In this document: positions 18,955 through 28,155 of the stretch, one piece after another | Layout: every line of letters begins with the position of its first letter | How positions within the stretch are numbered: the stretch's first letter is position 1 | Source: Stappia stellulata | GTDB lineage: Bacteria; Pseudomonadota; Alphaproteobacteria; Rhizobiales; Stappiaceae | DNA: 64,000 nucleotides | Assembly (NCBI RefSeq): GCF_020176715.1 | Contig: NZ_JAIVMF010000018.1 | Location: forward strand, 1-64,000 | Reading direction: 5' to 3' | Made by a program: the position numbers and the translations under genes | Notes under the pieces: generated by a model | The model's input: only the letters and a program-made list of their open reading frames with translations | What the model was told of the DNA's origin: nothing | The model's database searches: none

Positions 18955-18980
18955 ATGATATAAAGATTTCTTTATATCAT
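18955..18980. promoter_or_regulatory. Perfect palindrome next to the ahcY -35, probable operator
   Basis: ATGATATAAAGA, two T, then TCTTTATATCAT: 12-base arms with no mismatch in an otherwise GC-rich genome. It ends three bases upstream of the -35 hexamer. Position and target gene suggest a regulator of S-adenosylhomocysteine/methionine metabolism such as an ArsR-family SahR or SamR protein; the regulator identity is inferred. Confidence 0.6.
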
Positions 18981-19090
18981 AAGCGGCGACTTAACGGCGC
19001 GCACGCAGGGCCAAGCCCGATCCCCGCAGGACCGGACACTTCGGGTGCGCGTGTCATGCCCGATGATGACATCATGAAATGAAGAGAGAT

Positions 19091-19119
19091 CCGAAGCGCA
19101 GGACACTTTGGCGCTTCGG
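19091..19119 (-). terminator. Hairpin downstream of ptsH
   Basis: CCGAAGCGC / GCGCTTCGG, nine base pairs with an 11-base loop, followed on the minus strand by a pyrimidine-rich ATCTCTCTTCATTT. A moderate intrinsic terminator for the chvI-ptsH operon. Confidence 0.5.
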
Positions 19120-19172
19120 TGACGCCCGTTTTGACGCCTCAGTGATGGCACAGCAGCGCCTGGATGGCCGCG

Positions 19173-19472
19173 TCAGTCGACTTCGCCGAAGCCGTCCTCG
19201 ACCAGGGCGCGAATCGCCTCCATGACCTCCTCGGCCTCGGCGCCCATCGCATCCACCTTGATGCAGCAGCCCGGGCTTGCCGCCAGCATCATCAGCCCCA
19301 TGATCGACGTCCCGCCGACCGACTGGCCGTCGCGGGTGACCGTAACGTCGGCATCGAAGCGCTCGACGAGCTTCACCAGCTTTGCTGATGCGCGGGCGTG
19401 CAGGCCGCGCCTGTTGACGATGGTGAGTTCCGCGCTTGCTGCCGGCCGCGTTTGGGTATCGGTCATCGTCAT
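19173..19472 (-). CDS. ptsH: Phosphocarrier protein HPr
   Basis: A 99-residue phosphocarrier. It contains RRGLHARASAKLV with the phospho-accepting histidine (His25 from the ATG at 19472) and the regulatory serine in GGTSIMGLMML (Ser56), the target of HPr kinase. In alphaproteobacteria HPr usually belongs to a PTS without sugar-import components and passes phosphate from EI-Ntr to EIIA proteins. The ATG overlaps the EIIA stop as ATGA; a second ATG two codons later is possible. The last gene of the chvI-chvG-hprK-EIIA-ptsH series. Confidence 0.93.
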   Translation of the reverse strand: MTMTDTQTRPAASAELTIVNRRGLHARASAKLVKLVERFDADVTVTRDGQSVGGTSIMGLMMLAASPGCCIKVDAMGAEAEEVMEAIRALVEDGFGEVD

Positions 19473-19873
19473 CCCTGTCCGGAGAGCACCTGGCTTGCGA
19501 CCGAGATGTATTTCTGGCCGGCCTTGCGTGCCTCGTCGACCGCCTCGGCGATCGCGGCATCTTCGCGCACGCTGGCAAGCTTGATCAGCATCGGCAGGTT
19601 CACCCCGGCGATCACTTCGATATTGGTGCCGTCCATAACGGAAATCGCAAGATTTGAGGGCGTCCCGCCGAACATGTCGGTCAGCAGCACGACCCCGCCG
19701 CCGTCATTCACATCCTCAACCGCTGCGAGAATGTCCTGGCGCCGCTGCTCCATGTCGTCATCGGGACCGATGCAGATGGTGGCGACCCGCTCCTGCGGAC
19801 CGACCACATGCTCCAGCGCCGATTTGAACTCTTCAGCCAATCGCCCGTGCGTGACGAGTACGAGACCTATCAT
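19469..19873 (-). CDS. ptsM: PTS EIIA protein, mannose (EIIA-Man) type
   Basis: A 134-residue EIIA of the mannose/fructose family. The start MIGLVLVTHGRLA carries the phospho-accepting histidine (His9), and DMFGGTPSN near 67 is a family motif. No IIB or IIC permease component is encoded nearby, so it most likely acts as a regulatory phosphate acceptor. The open frame continues 111 codons upstream into non-coding sequence; the ATG at 19873 gives the family N-terminus. It overlaps ptsH by ATGA and lies 184 bases downstream of hprK. Confidence 0.9.
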   Translation of the reverse strand: MIGLVLVTHGRLAEEFKSALEHVVGPQERVATICIGPDDDMEQRRQDILAAVEDVNDGGGVVLLTDMFGGTPSNLAISVMDGTNIEVIAGVNLPMLIKLASVREDAAIAEAVDEARKAGQKYISVASQVLSGQG

Positions 19874-20057
19874 GCCCTGTCCGTCGTTCTTGTCCTGCTC
19901 AGGCGTGTCGCCTGTTGGATCCGGCGACTCTCGGATCCGGTGAATGTCCCGCCCCTCGTGAGCGAAGGGCAATCCCTCCTGCCCGCGCCGGAGGCCCAAT
20001 GTCAGCAAGGGGGCACTGCAGTGCAAGAAAAATCGGCGCGCATTGCCGCCTTTTCCG

Positions 20058-20570
20058 TCAGCGATCCGACGTTGGGGATCGATCCGCTGCGATTTCGTCC
20101 CCGCCGGGCGCAAGAAACCGCAGTCCACCCGCCAGATGCGCCAGAACGCGGTCGATCGCGTCATCGGCCAGCGGAAGCGGCACCTGAAGCCGCGCAACCC
20201 TGACACCGCACAGCGCGACGACGCCCTCTTCCGGCTCCGGAAGACGCCCGATTTCCGTCTCCGGCATCAGGTCGACGAGCAGCCGGACGACGGCGCGCGC
20301 TTCATGAGAAACCCGTTGAATGCCCTCGCCGCGCCGCTCCCACAGCCCGGCGAGGGCTGCCGGCGGTTCGGCGACGAGCCGACCGCCCTGTGCGCTCAGC
20401 ACGAGCCGGTCATCGGCGACATGGGCGGCGAAGGCGCCGGTGCGGCGCATATGGGCAACGAGGCGGTCGCCCAGCCGCGACTTGCCGGCACCCGACGCCC
20501 CGCGAAGCAGGACACCGTCAGCGCCGAGCAGCACGCAGGATCCGTGGATCGTCTCGGGTCTCCCAGTCAT
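20058..20570 (-). CDS. hprK: HPr kinase, short alphaproteobacterial form
   Basis: A 170-residue HPr serine kinase/phosphorylase consisting of the C-terminal catalytic domain only. It has Walker A GASGAGKS at about 24-31 and the signature VADDR near 51. The N-terminal domain of the 310-residue Firmicutes enzyme is absent, as expected in alphaproteobacteria, where this protein sits with a ChvG/ChvI-type system. Its ATG overlaps the chvG stop as ATGA, so the sensor kinase and HPr kinase are coupled. The target is Ser56 of the HPr encoded two genes downstream. Confidence 0.9.
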   Translation of the reverse strand: MTGRPETIHGSCVLLGADGVLLRGASGAGKSRLGDRLVAHMRRTGAFAAHVADDRLVLSAQGGRLVAEPPAALAGLWERRGEGIQRVSHEARAVVRLLVDLMPETEIGRLPEPEEGVVALCGVRVARLQVPLPLADDAIDRVLAHLAGGLRFLAPGGDEIAADRSPTSDR

Positions 20571-22396
20571 GCCCGCGGCTTCGCATCCGCCGGCAGGCGA
20601 ACGGTGAAGCGGGCACCGAGGATTTTCGTCTCCCCGGTGGCCGGATCGCGTTCCTGCCGGTTGTCGACGGAAATCCGGCCCTGGTGGGCCTCGACGATCT
20701 GCCGCGAGATCGACAGGCCAAGGCCGGAATTGTTGCCAAAGCCCTCCGCCTCGGGGCGGTCGGTATAGAACCGCTCGAAAATCCGGTCCCGGACATCGGG
20801 CTTGATGCCCGGACCGTCGTCGTCGACGGTGATCTCGACCGCGTCGGCCAGCCGCGTGCAGTCGATGCGAACCTTGGCGCCCGGCGGCGAGAACGAACGG
20901 GCGTTGTCGATCAGATTGTTGATCACCTGCGCCAAACGGCTGTCGTGGCCGTTGATGCGATAGGGGTGGTCGCGCCGGGACGGCGCGATGGTGATCACCA
21001 CGGGCGCCTCACCCGGGGCGGCGCGCTCGTTGGCGAGATCGGCGACGCCGCGCAGCAGGGCTGCGATGTCGATGGGTTCGGCATCGGCGCGGGCGAGTTC
21101 CGCATCAAGCCGGGAGGCGTCCGAGATATCGGTGATCAGCCGGTCGAGACGGCGCACGTCGTGCTGGATGATTTCCATCAAGCGGTCGCGCGCTTCCGGC
21201 TTGCGGGCAAGCGGCAGCGTTTCGACCGCGCTGCGCAGCGAGGTCAGCGGGTTCTTCAATTCGTGCGACACATCCGCCGCGAAGGTCTCGATCGCGTCCA
21301 TGCGATTGTAGAGCGCATTGGTCATGTCGCGCAGTGCGCGCGCCAGATGGCCGATCTCGTCCCGGCGTTCGGAGAAATTCGGGATCTCCTCACGCGACTT
21401 GATCCCGCGGCGCACCCGTTCGGCGGCGGCGGCCAGCCGGCGCACCGGGCCGGCAATGGTGCCGGCGAGCAGGATCGACAGGACCACCGTCACCGCGGCC
21501 GCAACCAGGAACACCCGCATGATCGCGACGCGCTCGGCGCGCACGATGGCGTCGATGTCGCCGCCCTGGGTCGACAGCAGCAGCGACCCAAGAACCGCAC
21601 GGAAGCGCTGCACGGGAACCGCGACCGATACGATCAGCTCGCCGCGCGGCGACACGCGCACAACGCTTGCCGGAGATCCGGCCAGCGCCGCCTCGACCTC
21701 GGGATAGGCCCGCCCGTTGCCGGCGCCGATTTCCTCGTAGAGCGGAAGGTCGCCACGCCGGAACCAGAGCTTGACGTCGGACCAGATCTGCTCCCACAGC
21801 CCCGGCGTTTCCGTCGTCGGCGGCGGCAAGTCGAACCGCAGGATCTGGCCGCGCGCATACAGATGGCGCGAATCGAGAATGAGGATCCCTTCCGGGTCAT
21901 AGATCCGGGCGCGGGTCTTGGTTGGCGAGATCAGGCGGCGCAGGACCGGCGCCACCCGCTCGGGATTGATCGGGAAATCGAGCAGGCGCGCGCCGTCGGA
22001 CGGCGACAGGCTTTCACCGGCCTGCAGCTGCAGGAGCTGTTCGGGATCGACCATCAGGCCGTCAGTCTCGACCGTTGCGGACGCCGCGATCGCGCCTGCA
22101 ATAATTTCGCCCTGGGTCAGCAGGCTCTGCACCCGGGCGTCAATCAGGCCGGCGCGAAACTGGTTGAGATAGAGAATGCCCGCGACGAGAGCAAAAAGCC
22201 CCGCGAGATTGAGCACCACGATGCGGCGCGTGAGCGACGAAGTGAGATAGGGGCCGAGGAAGCCGAAGGTACGCGACAAGAAGCGCCTGCGAAAACGCCT
22301 GTTGCCGAGCGTGCGCAGGGTCGACGGCCGGTCCGCAGCGCTGGCGGCGCGCCGCGCCGACCCGGCCTCTTTGCCTGTCTCGACTTCCGTTACCAT
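20567..22396 (-). CDS. chvG: Sensor histidine kinase ChvG/ExoS
   Basis: A 609-residue membrane histidine kinase that in Rhizobiales senses acidity and envelope state, with the periplasmic repressor ExoR, and phosphorylates ChvI. There is a cytoplasmic N-terminus, membrane segment near 55-75, a periplasmic domain to about 285, a second segment near 290-310, HAMP, and the H-box FAADVSHELKNPLTS. ATP-binding boxes are present (NLIDNARSFS, DDGPGI, GLGLSISRQIV). A TTG overlapping chvI is an alternative, but the ATG at 22396 with GGGGA seven bases upstream is preferred. exoR is not in the window. Confidence 0.9.
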   Translation of the reverse strand: MVTEVETGKEAGSARRAASAADRPSTLRTLGNRRFRRRFLSRTFGFLGPYLTSSLTRRIVVLNLAGLFALVAGILYLNQFRAGLIDARVQSLLTQGEIIAGAIAASATVETDGLMVDPEQLLQLQAGESLSPSDGARLLDFPINPERVAPVLRRLISPTKTRARIYDPEGILILDSRHLYARGQILRFDLPPPTTETPGLWEQIWSDVKLWFRRGDLPLYEEIGAGNGRAYPEVEAALAGSPASVVRVSPRGELIVSVAVPVQRFRAVLGSLLLSTQGGDIDAIVRAERVAIMRVFLVAAAVTVVLSILLAGTIAGPVRRLAAAAERVRRGIKSREEIPNFSERRDEIGHLARALRDMTNALYNRMDAIETFAADVSHELKNPLTSLRSAVETLPLARKPEARDRLMEIIQHDVRRLDRLITDISDASRLDAELARADAEPIDIAALLRGVADLANERAAPGEAPVVITIAPSRRDHPYRINGHDSRLAQVINNLIDNARSFSPPGAKVRIDCTRLADAVEITVDDDGPGIKPDVRDRIFERFYTDRPEAEGFGNNSGLGLSISRQIVEAHQGRISVDNRQERDPATGETKILGARFTVRLPADAKPRA

Positions 22397-22434
22397 ATGT
22401 TGTCCCCGCGGCGGCCCGGTGACCGCCGGGTCCC

Positions 22435-23133
22435 TCAACTCTCCCGAAAGCGGTAGCCCACGCCGTAAAGCGTTTCGATCATGTCGAAGCTGTCGTCAAC
22501 GATCTTGAACTTCTTGCGCAGCCGCTTGATGTGGCTGTCGATGGTCCGGTCGTCGACATAGACCTGATCGTCATAGGCCGCATCCATCAGCGCATTGCGG
22601 CTCTTGACCACGCCCGGCCGATGGGCGAGCGCGTAGAGGATCAGGAACTCGGTGACCGTGAGCGTGACCGGCTTTCCCTTCCACATGGAGGTATGCCGCT
22701 CCTGATCCATGACGAGATCGCCACGCTCGAGCAGCTTGTCGCTTTCCGGCTTGGTCGCCGTGGCGTCGCGCGGCTGGACCCGGCGCAACACGGCCTTGAC
22801 CCGTTCCACCAGAAGGCGCTGCGAGAACGGTTTGCGGATGAAATCATCCGCCCCCATCTTCAGGCCGAAGAGCTCGTCGATCTCGTCGTCCTTGGAGGTG
22901 AGGAAAATCACCGGCAGATCGGACTTCTGGCGCAACCGGCGCAGAAGCTCCATTCCATCCATGCGCGGCATCTTGATATCGAAGATCGCCAGATCCGGCG
23001 GGTCGGTCACCAGCCTGTCGAGGGCGGAGGCGCCGTCCGTGTAGGAATGCACACGATATCCCTCGCTCTCCAGGGCGATGGATACCGAAGTGAGAATGTT
23101 GCGGTCATCGTCCACAAGCGCAATCGTCGGCAT
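22435..23133 (-). CDS. chvI: Response regulator ChvI
   Basis: A 232-residue OmpR-type regulator. The receiver has the acidic pair DDD near 8-10, phospho-Asp in [13 protein letters not shown] (about residue 52) and LTSKDDE with the conserved lysine near 101. The winged-helix domain (about 130-232) ends in [13 protein letters not shown]. It pairs with ChvG immediately downstream. In related bacteria ChvI controls exopolysaccharide, envelope and acid-response genes and affects pckA, which lies divergently here beyond a MATE transporter. Confidence 0.93.
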   Translation of the reverse strand: MPTIALVDDDRNILTSVSIALESEGYRVHSYTDGASALDRLVTDPPDLAIFDIKMPRMDGMELLRRLRQKSDLPVIFLTSKDDEIDELFGLKMGADDFIRKPFSQRLLVERVKAVLRRVQPRDATATKPESDKLLERGDLVMDQERHTSMWKGKPVTLTVTEFLILYALAHRPGVVKSRNALMDAAYDDQVYVDDRTIDSHIKRLRKKFKIVDDSFDMIETLYGVGYRFRES

Positions 23134-23271
23134 AATCCGGGTCCTGTTCCCATTCTTTTCGCGCGGTGTTTCGTGTTTACCAGCCTTGGCGGTGAAAATG
23201 CGCGCAAATTATGACGCGGAGACGGGAACGATCCGTGCAGCGCCGGTCGCGAAAGGGCAAAACCCGTGCTT

Positions 23272-24687
23272 TCAGGGCAACGCTGCGGTGTTTCGGGCGC
23301 GGTCCCGGGTGGCAAGATGATAGCGTGTCAAAAGGCCGGCAAGCGACACCAGAATACCGGCAAGCAGGCCGCCGATCAGGGCGCCCGCGCCAAGATCCAT
23401 CACCAGCCCGCCGAAATAGGCGACCGGGATCGCGACGCACCAGAAGGCCGCGATCTGCAACATCGTCGGCCACCAGACATCGCCCATGCCGCGCAATGCG
23501 CCGAGCGCAACGGCCATCATGGCATCGACCGACAGCATCAGCCCGGCGACGAAAAGCGCCTGCGACGCCGCCGCGACGGTGACCGGATCGTCCGTCACCA
23601 GACGCGCGGCCGTTTCCGGCGAGACCAGAAAGCAGATCGCGACGGGAACGGGCCACAGGCCACCCAGCGCAATGCCCATCCAGCCGGCCCGCGCCATGTC
23701 CAGGCGGCGGTCTTCGCCGAAGGCCCGGCCGACCCGGATGGCGGTCGCACCGGCCGTGCCGATCGCCATCATGAAGGTCAGGGTCACCAGCGTCATCGTG
23801 GTCTGATAGGCGGCGAGCTCGGCGGTGCCGATCAACCCGGCGAACATCACCACCGTCGCGAAGGCCGCGCTCTCCACCCCTTGCGCCAATCCCATGGGCA
23901 GTCCCATGCGACGCAGGCTTGCCGCCTCGGGCCCGCGAAACAGGCTGGCAAGGCCGGGACGCTCGCTCCCCTGCGCTCCCTCAAGGGACAGGATGCGGAA
24001 CGTATCCATTCGCAGCGCGGAAAGCACCAGAATGGCGACAATCGACAGGCCCGCCGCGGTGCGCGCCAGCGAACTGGCCAGCATGATCCCCTCCGCGCCC
24101 ATCGGCGCGACAAGCCCGCCCCAGCCGAAGCCGAAGACGAGGTTCAACGGCACGTTGAGCAGGTTGGCGCCGAGCATGATCGCCATCCCGGTCTTGGGGC
24201 GTCCGGTGGATTCCATAAAGAGATTGCAGGCGATGAACAGCAGGGTTCCGGGCATGCCCACCCCGAAGGCGACGGACACGGTCGCCGCGCCCGCCGCGAG
24301 ATCCGGCGCCTGGCCGATGGCCAGGAAAAACGGCCCGGCCAAGAGCGACAGACCGAACACCGCCACGCCCATGGCCAGCGCATGGGCGACGGATGTCCTG
24401 AACACGACACCCACCTGCTGCACCCGTCCGGCGCCGATAGCCTGGGCGGTCAGCACGGACGCGGCTTGAAGCGCGCCGACGGCGATCAGCATCAAGGTCA
24501 GCTGCGGGGCAACGCCGAGGCCGAAATAGGCCAGATCCTGGGAGCTGATCCGCCCGACCATCAGCGTATCGACGGAAAACATCACCACGAGCGCGGCCCG
24601 CGCCACAATGATCGGAATCGCCAGCACCACGGTTCTAGCAAAATGTCTCGCCAAAGGGTCCGAGGGGCGGGCGGGCGTGGCTGTCAT
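23272..24687 (-). CDS. MATE family efflux transporter
   Basis: A 471-residue inner-membrane antiporter with twelve hydrophobic segments in two MatE repeats. The first begins near AIPIIVARAALVVMFSVDT and the second near LASLFRGPEAASLRRMGLPMG. NorM-like members expel cationic drugs or metabolites with Na+ or H+. Substrate unknown. The ATG at 24687 was chosen because the 33-codon upstream extension is rich in Arg and Pro and unlike a membrane protein start. It sits between chvI and divergent pckA, 138 bases upstream of chvI on the same strand. Confidence 0.88.
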   Translation of the reverse strand: MTATPARPSDPLARHFARTVVLAIPIIVARAALVVMFSVDTLMVGRISSQDLAYFGLGVAPQLTLMLIAVGALQAASVLTAQAIGAGRVQQVGVVFRTSVAHALAMGVAVFGLSLLAGPFFLAIGQAPDLAAGAATVSVAFGVGMPGTLLFIACNLFMESTGRPKTGMAIMLGANLLNVPLNLVFGFGWGGLVAPMGAEGIMLASSLARTAAGLSIVAILVLSALRMDTFRILSLEGAQGSERPGLASLFRGPEAASLRRMGLPMGLAQGVESAAFATVVMFAGLIGTAELAAYQTTMTLVTLTFMMAIGTAGATAIRVGRAFGEDRRLDMARAGWMGIALGGLWPVPVAICFLVSPETAARLVTDDPVTVAAASQALFVAGLMLSVDAMMAVALGALRGMGDVWWPTMLQIAAFWCVAIPVAYFGGLVMDLGAGALIGGLLAGILVSLAGLLTRYHLATRDRARNTAALP

Positions 24688-25262
24688 CGATCGTCCTTGG
24701 CAGGGCAGAGGTCGGCGGCGAACCGGGCGCGGTCGGTCGCGCACTTGCAACCAGAAACACCTGCGCCCAATCGACGGCCCCGGCAAGCCCTTTCGGAATG
24801 CGCAATCCGAAATTTCACCGGATTGAAACAGGCATTCCGCATCGGGACGACCTCCGGGCTTGGTTAATTTGCCTATGAAAGAAATTCTGTTTTGCGGTTC
24901 CGAGTATTAAATCGATTAAGTCGCATTTTGCGAGGGATCTTGCGCTTGTTGATCGAAGACCCATCCTCTAGGTTCACTTTGCTCAAATCGAAGGCGCTTG
25001 CCGCAACTTGCGGTTTACTCGATCATCCGTTCAACCGAACGGCTGCGGGAAACAGGATCGGGCAAATCGACGACCGGCATTCCGGGCATCCGGATCAAGG
25101 CAGGGCGTATCTCAAACGAGCAGGACCACGGCGCAAGGCAAGCTGGCGATCCGTCACCGAAGGGTGACACAAACCGGTCGTTTCGCCTTGCTGCCGGAAC
25201 ACGCAAACCAACGCGACATCAAAAACGCGCGACACCGGAAACGCAGACAGGGATCTCGGAAC
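24688..25262. other. Divergent regulatory region between MATE gene and pckA
   Basis: A 575-base stretch without a credible gene and with lower GC than its flanks around 24860-25010. It contains a short palindrome CCGCAA-C-TTGCGG at 25001-25013 and an AT-rich TTAAATCGATTAAG near 24910. pckA is commonly carbon-regulated, so operators are expected here, but none can be assigned to a named regulator from sequence alone. Confidence 0.45.
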
Positions 25263-26876
25263 ATGGCGGATCAGGGCGTAGGGCTTCGGTCAACTCCCGC
25301 GGAAATGGGCGGTTTGACCGACCTCGGCGAGCTTCATCACAATCTTTCGGCGCCTGCGCTTTACGAACATGCCTTGCGACGCGGCGAAGCCGTGCTTGCC
25401 GATGGTGGCGCGCTCGTGGTCGAGACCGGCGTCCATACCGGCCGTTCGCCCAAGGACAAGTTCGTCGTGCTCGACGACGCCACCCGCGACACCGTGTGGT
25501 GGGACAACAGCGCCCAGATGAGCTCCGACGCCTTCGCCACCCTGCATGCCGACATGATTGCCCATGCGCGCGGCATGTCGCTCTACGCCCAGGACCTTTA
25601 CGGCGGCGCAGAGCCGGCCAACCGCATCAACGTCCGCGTCTTCACCGAATATGCCTGGCACTCGCTGTTCATCCGCAATCTGCTGATCCGGCCGGAGCGC
25701 GCCGAGCTTGCCGGCTTCGTGCCGGAGATGACGATCATCGACCTGCCGAGCTTCAAGGCGGATCCGACACGCCACGGCTGCCGCTCCGAGACGCTGATCG
25801 CCTGCGACTTCACCAACAAGATCGTGCTGATCGCCGGCACCTCCTATGCCGGCGAGATGAAGAAGTCGGTGTTCTCGCTCCTCAACTTCCTGCTGCCGGA
25901 AAAGGGCGTGATGCCGATGCATTGCTCCGCCAATCTCGGCGACGCGGGCGACACGGCGGTGTTCTTCGGCCTGTCGGGCACCGGCAAGACGACGCTTTCT
26001 GCCGACCCGTCGCGCACCCTGATCGGCGACGACGAACACGGCTGGGGTCCGGAAGGCATCTTCAATTTCGAGGGCGGCTGCTACGCCAAGACGATCAAAC
26101 TCTCCGAAGAGGCCGAGCCGGAAATCTATGCCGCGACCAAGCGGTTCGGCACCGTGCTGGAGAACGTCGTTCTCGACGAGGCGACCCGCGTCCCCGATTT
26201 CGACGACGGGTCGAAGACCGAAAACACCCGCTGCGCCTATCCGATCGACTTCATTCCCAATGCCAGCGCGACCGGCACGGCCCCGCAGCCCAAGAACATC
26301 ATCATGCTGACGGCCGATGCCTTCGGCGTGCTGCCGCCGATCGCAAAGCTCACGCCGGCCCAGGCGATGTACCACTTCCTGTCCGGATACACGGCGAAGG
26401 TCGCCGGCACCGAAAAGGGCGTGACCGAGCCGCAGGCGACCTTCTCGACCTGCTTCGGAGCTCCCTTCATGCCTCGGCATCCCTCGGAATACGGCAACCT
26501 GCTGCGCAGCCTGATCGCCGCGCATAATGTCGACTGCTGGCTGGTCAACACCGGCTGGACCGGTGGCGCCTACGGCATCGGCAACCGCATGCCGATCCGC
26601 GCCACCCGTGCCCTGCTCGGTGCCGCGCTCGACGGCTCGCTGCGCGACACGGAATGCCGCACCGATCCGAACTTCGGCTTTGCGGTTCCCATCGAGGTCC
26701 GCGGCGTCGACAGCAAGATCCTCGACCCGCGCTCGACCTGGGCGGAGCCGGCGGCCTATGACGCACAGGCCGCCAAGCTGGTGGAGATGTTCGTGGCGAA
26801 TTTCGCGAAGTTCGAAAGCCACGTCGACGGCACGGTGCTGGCCGCAGCTCCCTCCTTTCGCGCCGCCGCCGAATAA
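25263..26876 (+). CDS. pckA: Phosphoenolpyruvate carboxykinase (ATP)
   Basis: Gluconeogenic enzyme converting oxaloacetate and ATP to phosphoenolpyruvate, CO2 and ADP. The 537-residue length is standard. It has RSPKDKF near 57 for substrate binding, the kinase-1a loop [14 protein letters not shown] near 236-249, and kinase-2 GDDEHGWG near 256. The frame is open 85 codons further upstream, but the ATG at 25263 gives the family N-terminus. It is followed by a strong terminator. Proximity to chvI is conserved in Rhizobiales, where ChvI influences pckA expression. Confidence 0.97.
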   Translation: MADQGVGLRSTPAEMGGLTDLGELHHNLSAPALYEHALRRGEAVLADGGALVVETGVHTGRSPKDKFVVLDDATRDTVWWDNSAQMSSDAFATLHADMIAHARGMSLYAQDLYGGAEPANRINVRVFTEYAWHSLFIRNLLIRPERAELAGFVPEMTIIDLPSFKADPTRHGCRSETLIACDFTNKIVLIAGTSYAGEMKKSVFSLLNFLLPEKGVMPMHCSANLGDAGDTAVFFGLSGTGKTTLSADPSRTLIGDDEHGWGPEGIFNFEGGCYAKTIKLSEEAEPEIYAATKRFGTVLENVVLDEATRVPDFDDGSKTENTRCAYPIDFIPNASATGTAPQPKNIIMLTADAFGVLPPIAKLTPAQAMYHFLSGYTAKVAGTEKGVTEPQATFSTCFGAPFMPRHPSEYGNLLRSLIAAHNVDCWLVNTGWTGGAYGIGNRMPIRATRALLGAALDGSLRDTECRTDPNFGFAVPIEVRGVDSKILDPRSTWAEPAAYDAQAAKLVEMFVANFAKFESHVDGTVLAAAPSFRAAAE

Positions 26877-26900
26877 GGCGAGCGACCTCCTGCACTGACG

Positions 26901-26938
26901 CAAGGGGCGGAGCCGGCAAGGCTTCGCCCCTTTGCTTT
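26901..26938 (+). terminator. Terminator of pckA
   Basis: Hairpin AAGGGGCG-GAGCC / GGCTT-CGCCCCTT with a five-base loop, followed by TTTGCTTTT, 25 bases after the pckA stop. Confidence 0.8.
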
Positions 26939-27013
26939 TGGGGGGCGCCGGACGGCCGTCCCTGTGCAGAGGCGCTCGGGCGGACTATATTCTGGCCAAA
27001 CGGAGGAGATCCC

Positions 27014-27367
27014 ATGCAGTCGACCGCCGACGCCAATGCCACCGACCCGCTCGCGCTGGCCGAAACCTGGACACGGGAAGGCCGTGACGTGGCCCTTGCC
27101 ACCGTCGTCGAGACTTGGGGCTCCGCGCCCCGCCCGGTCGGCGCGCATCTGGTGATCGATTCGGAGGGAAACTTCGAGGGATCGGTCTCGGGCGGATGCG
27201 TCGAAGGCGCCGTCGTGGCCGAGGCCGTCGAGGTTATCTCCACCAAGAAACCTGCCATGCTCGAGTTCGGCGTCGCCGACGAAACCGCGTGGCGCGTCGG
27301 CCTGTCCTGCGGCGGACGCATCCGGGTGTTCGTCGAACCGGTCAGGCGGGACCCGGCACCGACCTAG
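27014..27367 (+). CDS. XdhC/CoxI-type protein, N-terminal-domain form
   Basis: A 117-residue protein matching the short N-terminal domain of XdhC/CoxI: TVVETWGSAPRPVGAHLVI near 35, SVSGGCVEGAV near 58 with the conserved cysteine, and LSCGGRIRVFVEP near 98. XdhC proteins bind molybdenum cofactor and deliver its sulfurated form to xanthine-dehydrogenase-type enzymes. A GGAGGAG ribosome-binding site precedes the ATG. The second domain is encoded as a separate gene 83 bases downstream, a split known in alphaproteobacteria. No molybdenum hydroxylase subunit is encoded in the window. Confidence 0.85.
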   Translation: MQSTADANATDPLALAETWTREGRDVALATVVETWGSAPRPVGAHLVIDSEGNFEGSVSGGCVEGAVVAEAVEVISTKKPAMLEFGVADETAWRVGLSCGGRIRVFVEPVRRDPAPT

Positions 27368-27450
27368 GAAACGGTCGGGCCCTTCACCGCGCCCTGCCCT
27401 TCACCGACGCCCCTTTGCATCACGCCCGTGATCGACAGAAGCTGACCCTG

Positions 27451-28155
27451 ATGGACATCGACCTTCTCTCCCGCTTCAATGCCGCCCGCACCGGCCGCCG
27501 GCCGGCGATCCTCGTCACCGCGCTGGACGACGCCGGCAAAGCCCAGCGCCTGATCAGCCCGGACGACGACCTTGCCGGCGACCCGCTCGCCGAAGAGGTG
27601 GCCCGCCGGTTCCGGTCGGGAAAGTCCGGCATCGTCGAGAGCGCCGACGGGACCCAGCTCTTTTTGACTGTGAGCGTGCCGCCGCCGCGTCTCGTCCTGA
27701 TCGGTGCCGTCCACATCAGCCAGGCGCTGGTGCCGATGGCGCAGATCGCCGGTTTCGATGTGGTGGTCATCGATCCGCGCACCGCCTTTGCCACGCCGGA
27801 GCGCTTTCCCGGCGGAACGCTGCTCGCCGAATGGCCGGAGGACGTGCAAGATCAGGTCGCGCTCGATCCCTATACCGCCGTTGCCGCCCTGACCCACGAT
27901 CCGAAGATCGACGACGCGCCGTTGCGGGCAGCCCTTGCCGCCGGGTGCTTCTATGTCGGGGCGCTCGGCAGCCGCAAGACCCACGCAAGGCGCCGCGAGC
28001 GCCTGCTGGAAGCCGGCGTCAGCGCGACGGATTTCGAGCGCCTCGATGCGCCCATCGGCGCCGATATCGGCGCGGCCTCGCCGGCGGAAATCGCAGTCGC
28101 CGTGCTTGCCAATATCATTCGCGCCCTGCGCAAAGGGCCGGAGACGGCGTCGTGA
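27451..28155 (+). CDS. XdhC/CoxI-type protein, Rossmann-domain form
   Basis: A 234-residue protein matching the C-terminal part of XdhC: IGAVHISQALVPMAQIAGF near 83, VVVIDPRTAFATPERF near 103, and YVGALGSRKTHARRRERL near 168, a Rossmann-like fold. It likely acts with the shorter XdhC protein just upstream in maturation of a molybdenum hydroxylase. The frame is open upstream of the ATG at 27451; that start gives the family N-terminus. Its stop overlaps the next gene's GTG start as GTGA. Confidence 0.83.
   Translation: MDIDLLSRFNAARTGRRPAILVTALDDAGKAQRLISPDDDLAGDPLAEEVARRFRSGKSGIVESADGTQLFLTVSVPPPRLVLIGAVHISQALVPMAQIAGFDVVVIDPRTAFATPERFPGGTLLAEWPEDVQDQVALDPYTAVAALTHDPKIDDAPLRAALAAGCFYVGALGSRKTHARRRERLLEAGVSATDFERLDAPIGADIGAASPAEIAVAVLANIIRALRKGPETAS

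Larger units (their letters stand above)
18792..19172. other. Gene-free stretch between ptsH and ahcY
   Basis: This 381-base stretch holds the ptsH terminator-like hairpin (19091-19119), an AT-rich palindrome (18955-18980), the ahcY promoter (18924-18952) and about 125 bases of ahcY leader. No SAH-riboswitch consensus was recognised in the leader. Confidence 0.6.

Noticed and set aside
27014-28155. Frameshifted single xdhC gene
   Set aside because: The two parts have separate plausible starts, the first has a strong ribosome-binding site and a normal end, and split XdhC pairs are common, so this is not a broken gene.
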